Shown here: piece by piece, positions 54,501 through 64,000 of the stretch
How positions within the stretch are numbered: the stretch's first letter is position 1
Layout: every line of letters starts with the position of its first letter
Assembly: GCA_963971425.1 (NCBI GenBank)
Contig: OZ020514.1
Coordinates: 40,833,158-40,897,157, forward strand
Length of the DNA: 64,000 bases
Direction: 5' to 3'
From: Bryoerythrophyllum caledonicum
Lineage: Eukaryota > Streptophyta > Bryopsida > Pottiales > Pottiaceae
Notes under the pieces: generated by a model
Database searches by the model: none
Told to the model about the DNA's origin: nothing
Seen by the model: the letters and a program-made list of their open reading frames with translations, nothing else
Program-made: the position numbers and the translations under genes

Positions 54501-57315
54501 TTGTGAGTGCTTATGAGTTAAGTTATTGAGTTGGAAAGGTGTTTTAGAAATCTTTAGTCTTGTTTTTTCTTTAGTTGATATGCAATAAAAATCAATTTGA
54601 GCATAAAGAATCATACAAGTTTTTTGTACATTTGATTCATTGTGTGTTATTTTAATTACTATCTTCATTGAAACTTTGTGCTTTATGCTTGTTGCAACTA
54701 TATGCACTTGGGATTGTGTACTTGCTATCAAATGGTTTTTTACCAAGAATCTATTCACACTGCTATACTTATTTCAATTTTGGCTAGATGAACATCATTT
54801 GTATATGATTAAGGATTAACTTATTAAGAATATATAACTTCTTTTCTCTAGGTGAAGGTTTAGATTTTTGAGTTCCATTGTTTTTCTTGGTATTTAGGGT
54901 TCATGTTTGGTTTGGTTAAATATAACTTAGATGATTTGATATCATATGATTATGTTGTTTGCTGCATTATCATGATAAGGTATACATGAAATAATTATAG
55001 GTATTATATTCATGTGACAAATGTTTTAAACATACCATGTGCTTCTAATATTTATAATTGAAATTTTGTATGTAGGACTTAAGATTTAAGATTTAAAGTT
55101 TGGTGTAACCTAAAGATTTGCATGGAGCTTAACTAAATTTCATATGAAATAGTTTAATGCATCAAAAGATTACAGTACAAATAATAATATTTAAAACATC
55201 TATTCAATATCTCTTAAAAATATAATTTTAATGTATAAACTTTCATTTTTAAGTTCCATGTGTAATTATTCAATATTTGGTTTTATGTATATTTATAGAG
55301 TATGACTCATGAAATAATTCACTTTAATCTCTAAATTTCCTTGACAATTTCACACCAAAAACACTTCATAATTGTGAATTCTAGTATAATGAGTAAGGGA
55401 GGAAACAAAAAATTGTATTTCTAGATTTTGATTGAAGGATCTCATAAACTCTCAATTAATAACATACTTACTAAATTCATCAACTGTGATCGCATAGATC
55501 GAAAGATTATAGTGTTTGAAATAAACAAAATAATTCATTCTCATTCTCGCATTGAGTAGATCAGCACACTTTGAATTCACTTGGTGTTAAATTTTTGCAC
55601 TACACAAAGTCCAAATTTTATATCATCATGTTGGTCATGATATTAACTCCTTGTTTCACAATTTTTAGAGGTAGAGAAAAGGTATAGCATATTTAATAAT
55701 ATTTTGCAAAGAGTGGAGGTTTCAAAAGTGTCAATTCACGTTTTACCTTTTTGAGAACAAATTAAATTTTAAAATGATATTCTGAATGGTCAATAAGAAG
55801 TTTTGCACCACATCTTGTAGTTCAATAAATAAAAAGTCAAAAATATGAAGATCTCAAATTTTTATGTGGAAAGAAGAAGCTTTTTTGATTCCTTGTTCGA
55901 CAATGTGGGGCAATGTATGAAAATCATTGACTTGGGATTAAATGCAGTTTTTCACTAAAGACAAGATTTTTTTTGACAATATAGAAGGAAAGAATATTAG
56001 TTGCTAGTATTGAAATTTTCAAATATTCTAGATTGTCCTTGCAAAAGTTTTTGGTGTTGTCTGATGTGACCGCAATAGATATCTTTTTCATTAAAATGGC
56101 ATAATTTTTTTCCATAAGCCTAATAAGAATAAAAATAATACTACCGCATATCTTTTGTCTTCTTACATCTTCAAACAAAAATTCAAGAATTGCAAATTTA
56201 AATTGCAACCATGTGAACATGCTCAAAAGTTGCAAAAGGCCACCTCAGCACATTTACATTTAGGAATTAAATAATCACAATTTTTATATCACCTTTGAAT
56301 TATAATTCACATATTGGATCTAAATTTTATTTTTTAATATAATTATTTATTCATATAAACATGAATTTACTATCATGATTCACTATATTAATATTAACTG
56401 TCATGTATAGTAATTCAACACACAATATTATTTATAATAAATCAAGAATTTTTTAAAAATTTTTAATAGTACAATATTCATGACATCAATCTAATATCAC
56501 CTTAATATTATATTTCATGTATATTAGTTGAAAAGTATAAAGTATATCACAAATAATGGAAGCTGCTTCTGTAATACAATATATATGCAATAATAATTAC
56601 TTATGGATAAACTATTGAATAAACCAAAATAGGATCTTATGGTGCCAACATGCAACAATTTGTTCTTTAAGATTAGTTAAAGTTTCTCTATTGGTCTGAT
56701 GGAGATTCAAAACTTATGCCCATATATTATTTGTCTCTTTGCATCTTTGTACAAAAAATTAAGAACGGTAATTATATATTGCAACCATGAAAAAGTGTTC
56801 TGGAATTGCAAAAGCCCCAAGAAAATCCCCAGGACAGGAAATAGATAGAAAAATTAGATCTACTGCCATAAAGAAAGGGAAAGATATATAAATGTAAATC
56901 GAAGAAGAAAAAAGAAAAAAGGAACCGAATGGAAAGTAAATGATCAAGACCTCCCACCTCAATACAACAAATGTGGCTATTACTGTCGTCTAGTTCATGC
57001 AAGCATCATCTTAGTACATTTGGATATCGGGCATCTATCAATCATTCCAAAGAAGGTGGATGGTTGGGCACTAGAATTGACGCCCAAGGCAAATTGACTC
57101 CCTTGTTGGAAGTTATCCAAGGTGGGCCTTGTCTTAATCGCATGGAGTCATTTTTCTAGCCCTCTTATTTTAGGGGGTCTAGAGGTTTTTTACGGAATTA
57201 TTCTGGACAAATCTGAAGCCTACGATCATCGTTTATCCTAGAGGACCCTCCCTTGCTATAATTAGGGCCCCATCGAAAATCAAAATAAGGGCCAGGTTTG
57301 GGATTTGCCTAAATA
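54501..57315. other. AT-rich region without a supported gene, containing R1 copy D
   Basis: Very AT-rich with no conserved open frame. Includes R1 copy D at 55,565-56,080. The remainder shows no splice or domain signal I can defend. Confidence 0.5.
55565..56080 (-). repeat. Dispersed repeat R1, copy D
   Basis: Reverse-complement, full-length counterpart of copy A: shared (in this orientation) TTTTTGCACTACACAAAGTC, GTATAGCATATTTAATA, GAATGGTCAATAAG, TGAAGATCTC and TGCTAGTATTGAAATTTTC. Confidence 0.7.
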
Positions 57316-57565
57316 CCCTGGTCGAGCGTTGTAGTAAGCCTCAGGCTTGGAAGGGTGGGGGAGGATAGGGACAAAACCGGCCCCTATTTTTATGTTGGAG
57401 GGGGGCCCTATTTGAACCAAGGAAGGGCCGCCGAGGGTAATTTGAGGCCGCAGGCCTTCATTTCGTTAAAAAAGATCCAAAAAAAGCCTCAAGAACCCTA
57501 AATCGGGCAGGGCTAGAAAAATGGTCCCACCCGAGCCTGTGGCTCGGTGCAACGCTCGACCAGGG
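57316..57565. mobile_element. 250-bp MITE with 16-bp perfect inverted ends
   Basis: CCCTGGTCGAGCGTTG at 57,316-57,331 and its exact reverse complement at 57,550-57,565; similarity continues inward (CCTCAGGCTTGG against CCACAGGCTCGG). It is flanked on both sides by TAAATA (57,310-57,315 and 57,566-57,571). A TA target (Tc1/mariner-Stowaway) or a 6-bp duplication are both compatible. No coding capacity. Confidence 0.85.
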
Positions 57566-58230
57566 TAAATAAAGTGATCCCCAGGTTTGGCCTTACCACC
57601 TCGTGGGTTCCTCAGGTAACTCCCAACGAGGGGTCAATTCACTTTGGGCTAGGATTGACTCTACATATAAAAGGGCTACTTTTTCTTTCTACATATAGCC
57701 CGCAGGTATTGAATGTACAAGGAACTGCAGGACCCTCACATCGCATGAGGCCCTGTTCCCCTTGGTCCCCTTGTTCCCGGGCATTATGGGTTATTTTGCC
57801 CTCAGAACAGCTGCGGAACGCCCGCCGTACGATGTGACGTCAGAATATTTAAAAAAAAAACCTTCGGCCTTTATGTAGGGTGAGGCCCCATTTCGCAGGG
57901 CCTTACCCTATACATTCGTGGTCGAGGTCTGCGTTCCTGCAAGACGTCTGTCGAGATCCGCGTCGGTGCAGCGCGTCTGTCGAAGTCCGGATTTGTCTGT
58001 GTCTGCGTTTGTCTGTGTCGGTTCGTTTGTGTCTGCACGGAGGCGCGTCTATGTCTGCGTTTGTACGGCAAGGTGTGTGCAGGCGGAGGAGGCGAGGATA
58101 AGGAGGCGAGGACGAGCAGGAACACATCCTGGCGGAGAAGGTATGGTGCGTCTAGGCGGAGGAGGCAAGGACAAGCAGCAACACTTCCCAAGTAGAAAGT
58201 TGTGTGCGTCCTAGTTGCATGCCTAAGGTA
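57566..58230. other. GC-rich block with a small hairpin
   Basis: Contains TAGGGTGAGGCCC (57,876) and its near-complement GGGCCTTACCCTA (57,898), a 13-bp hairpin with a 9-nt loop. This is followed by GTCTGTGTCTGCGTTTGTCT-like repeats to about 58,070. No gene is supported. Confidence 0.5.
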
Positions 58231-59334
58231 TCAGTCCTACAAAATTATGCTCATTGATGTACCCTCTGAGTGTCTGGACCCGCTGAAATTGGTAAAAGTT
58301 AGAAAATAGAGAGAGTATCCACAGATACAAGGAAGCAAAGAATGCGAGGAGTGAATGCTCACAGAGCAGTTGGTTTGGACATCTCAAATTCGTAATGTGT
58401 TGTCCATAGAAGTTGATGCGAGCTAAGTCGGTACAGACAAACACTAAGTCGCTATTCAGTGCAATACTCCGTAGGATTGTGCACGTGTAGCTACTTGGCG
58501 CAATAATGGGATCTAACAGCCCTTGTTTCCATTATTTAAAGAAAAATTCATATAAAAATGGATTAGTTCCTCGATGTGTCGGGGTCCAAATCATGTAGAT
58601 GTTACACACGATAGCCGAGAGTGATCCCCGCAATCATGTTTTAGTGCTTCAAAACTATTGTATTGCAATCTCCTCTTTCGTCCTACTTTCGTCCCACAAA
58701 ATTTGGATTTGAATCTTCTAAACTATTTGAATTTAGCACAACCGTGTACAATCCAAGATCCTTTCAAGCCACGTCAAAGTTGAAGCTATCGTCATTCAAG
58801 AGTTTATCAAGGTATGGTATCATCCTTCTTTTGCAAATATGGTTACAGATTATTGACTCGTGATGGTTTCGTGAGAATGTGAATGTTTTTTGTCCATGCT
58901 GTAATGCATCATTTGTTGCCAAGCTTTGTTCTTGTAGGTGACTCTTATTTGAAAGTAAATAGTTTGTTATATTAGAGATAATGCATACCTCTGCTTGAAC
59001 AATTTTTCTTCTCTTAAGAGCTAATGAATTGCATTCGGAGAATCTACATTGCTCCAGGCTCATGATTTACAGAGATACTTGTATTGTGTACCTGTTGCAT
59101 TTATAGCTACTTAAGGTAAGAAATGTACTCATGTATGGAGTGCATTATGTTGTAGGCAGGTCGTGAGACTTCTTGCATTTACACTCTAGGGCTTCAGAGT
59201 CTGTGTGTTGCAATACAAAATAATACACAAGCAAAGGAATTTCAACATCTCAAAGTGACAAAATGGCTGAGAGGTACGTAGACATCCTTGTAGAGAATTG
59301 TTTTTTCGAGTGAAATGATTCATGAAACGTTGCA

Positions 59335-62300
59335 CAATGAGCTCGACTTGAGCTGTTTTTACAATTTAAGTGAAGAAGACTTGAAATAATCTAAAGAGTG
59401 TTGTACAATCAGGTCAAATCTAGTGGATTGTGCTTGTATTTATGTATAGATACATATAACATGGTCTACAAAACGTTGCAGAAACAGCTGGACTACAACT
59501 GATTGTGCAATTTACATTGAAATGAATTGTTAATTTAGCTCGATTCAAGCTCATCATATAATCTATGTAGGAGACTCGTAGAGAGCTAACTGTTGCTTGC
59601 TTCCCATGCAGCAACATTTCCAACGACATTGATATCATTGAGACCTTCTATGTGGCGTCCGACATTGTCATTGAATCCGATAGTGGTGATGACAAGAAAC
59701 ATGGGAGCCGCTACCAGATTTGTGAACCGGACAGACATAATGGAGGTGAGATTACAGCATATGCCGCACTTTCACAGATTTATGGGTAATTACATCTACG
59801 TGCCGGTCAAACCTGGAGAAATAGTTGTTGACATTGATCACAACGAGAGGTACTTTGTGGTCAAGTGTGAGACAACCACTGAATCCATGTTCAAGAGGAC
59901 TGCACTAGTCAGATCTTCAGCATCAATCTACTTTTGGACTTTCTACAAAGTACAGTTGAGAAAAACATCAGAAAGCAACCAGACGAGAGGTAATAGACGA
60001 CAACAATAGGTCAGCCTCTACGCGCAACTGCTCTGTCATCGAAGCAGCAGAATTTGTTGCGTTTAATAGAGTTGAAGTTCGTCGACAACTCGCACGCAAA
60101 GGCACTCATGAGACTCGCTGATACCTCAAGGCGGACTAAAAGCGACAACGTCAGCCAAGGCTAGACTAATCAGAGGACTTTGGCGGCTCGGTCTACCAAG
60201 AACAACCTTTGAACTTCAACGTTTTCAACAGCATAGCAACTGTTGAATAGTGTAATATTCAGCTCAATTAAAGCTAAATATGCAACAGCACTGAATACTC
60301 AGTTCTTTATAGTAATCAACCAAAGCCAACCTTGTGTATTGACAATTGCTATTTTAATGCAGAAATTCACCGACGCCATTCAACATTGGTTTGCGTTCAT
60401 TGACGTAAACAAAAACCAGGAAATAACAAGTTCAAGAAAGGTCTCCTTGACTTGCACAACGATGTGAAGACTATCACGGCATCAGACTCAACGTACAAAC
60501 AATGGAAGAGGTTAATTGCCACATATGCCCGAGGAGAATAGATCGACGTCATCTCAAAAGAACTCCGCGAACCCAAAGACAAGTCGAGTTGGACGCCATT
60601 GAAGAATAACATCATTTGTCGCAAATTTTTAAGGTGGAGCGGCAGTATGTCCAAAGCCGATCCGACATATTTTGAATAGGCAATTTAAATGGCCGAAGGT
60701 GGTTATTAAACCGCCCACCACCGTCCTCAACAGTTGCTATGCCGTGGAAGACTTGGCGAGACTACCATTTTTCGTATGCAACCATGCAGATGCTTACTTC
60801 GATACTTGGCAAAAAGTACTTCACGGAGGCAACGATCTTGCACAACAAGAACAAGTCAATCAAAGAACTATCCAGTGGAAGACTATATAGATGAGATGTC
60901 ATAAAGACCTCTGAGCATGGGGGCATGCCTATACCCATCGACCCTGACGTGTAGCTTTGGATTTGCGGGAATCGCAATGCTGAATTTCAGGTGCTCGCGC
61001 ACGCAGAAAAGTCTTTGTTCTCTGAGGAGTAAGAGTTACATCTTCTTGAACGTCGTAGGGAGGCACAAGAGGTTGGATGACCATATCGCTAATATCTGGA
61101 AGATAAAAGAGTATGTGGAATTGCTTGGGCTTGTCCGGAAGCATGTGCTAGCTAACACCAAATTTTTGATTGAGTATGCTTTGCCAACTCACCCCACGAA
61201 TATCAAGCCCTGCAGGTACAACAAGGTAGAATATCGGGTCATCAAAAATGAGAGTTTTCAATGAAATTCTATTTAAAAACCTTGGGAGACTAGTGCAAGC
61301 CCAAGTACATAGTATTCACAACCTTTGTAGGAACAAAGTTGCAATAGTGGTAAGTAATTCACAATCAAATTGAGTCAAGTTTAATTTCCTACAGCGATGC
61401 TTTACAAGTTTGGTTCTTCATTATAAAACATCACTCAACAATATGAATCAGCTGTAGATTCATTTTGACTTGAGCAGATTCTTACCATTTCACTTGAATT
61501 CATAAGTTAACATAATCAACTCGAGTTGAGCTGATTCCACTTTCATAGTATGTTCACTTAATCCAAAAACTTTACATAATCAGCTTGAGCCAAGATGATT
61601 CATGTGATAACTTACCTCTGTTAACTCCCTTGCAGATCACCTGTTTGAAGATTTTGTGCATCTACAACGCAGAAGATAGTGCTTAGTATGTCGAGAAAAC
61701 CAAGTTGGCATCGGCTCTTTATAGGGCCGACTTTGTTCTTGACAGATATCCCGTCGACTTAAAGAAGTATCCTTAGACGGCCTCTAAAAAGGATAAGGAG
61801 CGACAAAGACAATGAAAAGGAGGAGTGGCAGATGCCCCCCTATGTGGCAAATGCGGAGGCAGTTGCTACTGATGGCATGCTCAACAAAGCTCCATCTCGT
61901 CATGATCTGAAGGTCAGTAGATGTTGACGAGGGCCTAGAAGAAGGCAAGGTACAACACTCTAATATTGATGAGACATTGACGAAGATGTGCTTCCATTAC
62001 CGGCTTGAAGTCTTGGTCCACCTCGTTAGAATCAAAGAGCTATTGAAGTATTGTCGTCTCCATCGCAATCTACATCCCTCACCACTACTCAAGTGAACAT
62101 GGTGTCATAGATGGAGATGCTGATGAAGCAGATGGACGATCATTGAAGGTACTACGCTAGGCTGAAAGAGGAGAAGGAATTACAATAGCTAGAGCGCCAA
62201 AATGGAGAATAAGCAGGAAAGATGAACATGTTGTAGGAACGTCATGTGAAAGTGCTCCACTTCTAGAGTGGCTTCCTTCGCCCATGCATATGTTGCTGCA

Positions 62301-62910
62301 GCAGCCCTCCATCGCAGTGTGCTTAGGTGGAAGAGCTAACTCTTACTCAAGTACATCAAGTGTCTATGAGCCGTTGTCTAAGGAGCCACTTGTTGAACTA
62401 CTAGCGGTACCATCGCCTCCAACCGAAGATGTTTATATGACATCCGCCAATGCAACTGCCTCGGAGTACTCGTTAGGTAGGGCTCTTAATGAATAGTTGT
62501 TAATATATCTATTGTTTGTTATGCATTTTGTTGGTGTAAATACGCTTCTCCAAAAACCTTTGTATGGAATCGCTTAGGGATTTTATTTAGTACAATGCTG
62601 TTCCTCTTTCAAATCCTACTTCCTTATTCCATTAACTTTTGTTTGAATGTTGGTTTTTGATCATTTCTTTGTTATTTAATCTTCATCTTGACTCGAGCTT
62701 AATCCACTCCGTTCAGTACCTAAGATATGCCTGTAGTTGTATTCGTTGTAATGTCCCCTGCTGACGATCATGTTTTAATTATTGCCCATGCCCTATTCAG
62801 CTCAACTTAAGTTGATTGTGCATGATATTATCTCTCTCATTACCTCACCACTTTAGACATAATACTCTACGTTCAAATTTTAGTTAGCTCAAACACAATC
62901 AGCTTGAGTT
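59335..62910. repeat. Dispersed palindromic motif AATCAGCTYRAGTTGAGCTGATT-like
   Basis: About ten diverged copies of a short motif centred on AGCTCAACTTGAGCT occur in non-coding stretches: near 59,340, 59,535, 60,258, 61,365, 61,470, 61,513, 61,576, 62,690, 62,798 and 62,890. The best is CAATCAGCTTGAGTTGAGCT at about 62,889. It is absent or rare elsewhere in the window by eye. Confidence 0.6.
59612..62510 (+). pseudogene. Decayed or fragmented coding-like region, unrecognised
   Basis: I do not recognise the product. A plausible exon is 59,612-59,751, bounded by CCATGCAG and GTGAGATT, reading SNISNDIDIIETFYVASDIV and ending PDRHNG. Next, NYIYVPVKPGEIVVDIDHNE continues to 60,009. Further coding-like pieces follow with in-frame stops: DLHNDVKTITASDSTYKQWK (about 60,460), ELREPKDKSSWTPLKNNI (60,560), RNAEFQVLARAEKSLFSEE (60,970), EKTKLASALYRADFVLDRYP (61,700) and a coiled-coil-like EMLMKQMDDH..YARLKEEK (62,115). 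Codon-like bias and absence of repeats suggest a former multi-exon gene or an element gene, now broken. The palindromic motif lies between these blocks. Confidence 0.35.
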
Positions 62911-63530
62911 GAGCTGAAATAGTCTACTCTATCCGTTTGAATTCCTTCTTATATGTGCATCCATTTATTATCTTCCTGAAGTTTTATCTGTTTGGATGAA
63001 TTATGAATGCATTGAGCCTTGAGGGAGATACCATCATGGATGCTACTTCTCACCGATTACGGGTTCTTCATGAAGGGCCCAATGTTCAGGATGTGCACCC
63101 TTCTGAAAGGTCCCTTCAATACTACATGCTTTGGTTTGTGCAGGGCACTTAGAAAGTACAATGATTTTTGTTCCATAGGTATGACTCTTCCTTGCACTTG
63201 TTGTGTTGATGGTCGTATTAAATTGCGTTGTTTGATTCAATGCTTTCTACCTTTAGATATTCGCAACTAGTGTTCATGGCAATCATTCATGCTTAGCAAG
63301 ACATTACACTCCTCTCTCTTTCCCATCTGCAACCAGCTGGTTAAGTTGTCGAAGGGCATTCATAGCTTGGTAGTTGGTGTTCCATGTACACCACCTAGAG
63401 TGTTTAAGCCTTCGTTGAACCTTGTGTTAGATAAGTGTGGTTTTCCCTTGATGAAATACATGTCTAGACTTTTTGAAGGTTCCGGTTTGTCTGTCTGTTT
63501 GTCAGTCACAAAATCCTGAATCACCAATTC

Positions 63531-64000
63531 TTGAATGTGATACTGTGCGTATGTGAAGAATTTTGCCTGAAGCCCTTCACACTCAAGTTCAATCGGGACT
63601 GTTTGCCGCACTCAGCAACCATTCCGACCAAAGTCCAGCCTAGACGTGTGTATGTGCATCTGGGGTGCTCAATATTTTTTGAAGTTGTTTCTAAGTTTGC
63701 AACCATAACGGTTTAGATTTCAATGAAAGTCAACACCGCAGGAAATTGAGTACTACTTAAATAATAATTGGTGTGAAGTTCGATGAAAGTAAGCATTGGG
63801 GTAATCACGACAACTACAACGGACAACGTATCTCAGTTCTTGAAGATGAAGAACTTATATAAGGTAATATTCTTGAAGACGCTGTCGACGGACCTTTTTC
63901 TAAAGTATGTTGGATCCTTTACAAAGGACAACACTATCATCATAGATGACAGCCCTATCAAGCACATCCTCAACGATGCGGAGAATGTGCTTCTTCCTGA
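63531..64000 (+). pseudogene. FCP1/NIF-like phosphatase fragment, cut by the window end
   Basis: Two pieces on the plus strand fit an FCP1/SCP (NIF) HAD phosphatase. The first, to 63,716, has KPFTL, HSATIPTK, RRVYVHLGCSIFFEVVSKFA (the 'R.y..pg..eFfe..skfa' segment). The second, from the ATG at 63,783 to the window end, reads IGVITTTTTDNVSQFLK, LFLKYVGSFTKDNTIIIDDS and PIKHILNDAENVLLP, matching the 'vgvwT.t...nv..fl' segment and the 'ntliiDDSp.k...N..n.i.p' motif with its conserved Asp pair. The N-terminal DxDxT catalytic motif is not recognisable (KFNRDC at the expected place), and stops separate the two pieces, so this is either decayed or has an intron at about 63,717-63,790. These enzymes dephosphorylate RNA polymerase II CTD or related targets. 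Confidence 0.55.

Overview
This window is almost entirely nested transposable elements from a large, repeat-rich eukaryotic nuclear genome. I see no rRNA, convincing tRNA, CRISPR array or bacterial-style operon. PIF/Harbinger transposases paired with trihelix/Myb-like partner genes, a GT-AG intron, DUF659/hATC-type hAT transposase and Ty3/gypsy elements ending in a PHD finger point to the green lineage. A charophyte alga or other early streptophyte fits best, but this is inference and the species is not proven.

Layout. 1-2,862: AT-rich, one copy of a dispersed repeat (R1), no gene. 2,863-8,743: a PIF/Harbinger element (PIF-1, 3,829-8,629, TSD TCA) inserted into another copy of its own family. 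8,750-10,600: a G-rich block of unknown nature. 10,605-29,932: a second PIF/Harbinger (PIF-2, TSD TTA) with an intact transposase and a broken Myb-like partner. Its right part was split by a 13.8-kb hAT-type transposon at 15,928-29,744, with a perfect 8-bp TSD (GTCATAAG) and matching 19-bp ends. That giant hAT carries a BED/DUF659/hATC transposase with a very long acidic tail, two paralogous genes of an unrecognised family (one with a RING-like C-terminus) and a protein-kinase-like gene. GC-rich palindromic arrays sit near both element ends and beside the 5' side of every gene.

30,856-31,103: remnant of a DDE transposase. About 31,510-44,404 (minus strand): a Ty3/gypsy element with gag, protease, C5-cytosine DNA methyltransferase, RT, RNase H, integrase and PHD finger. 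Its methyltransferase is split by a 3.9-kb solo-LTR-like insertion (35,445-39,354, TSD GTCCT). About 45,345-53,205: a second, more decayed copy of the same family, in which the methyltransferase is not split by the LTR and into which a DD34E Tc1 element has inserted. 53,209-54,500: a decayed Tc1 element. 54,500-58,600: AT-rich sequence with an R1 copy, a 250-bp MITE and a GC-rich block. 58,600-64,000: decayed or fragmented coding-like blocks with a dispersed palindromic motif, ending in an FCP1/NIF-like phosphatase fragment cut by the window edge.

Most broken genes keep one reading frame over long distances and are interrupted by TAG or TGA rather than by frameshifts. Comparing the two gypsy copies shows one of these stops directly as CAG to TAG, which suggests decay through methylated cytosines. 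The two most notable systems are the cargo-bearing giant hAT and the methyltransferase-plus-PHD gypsy family.
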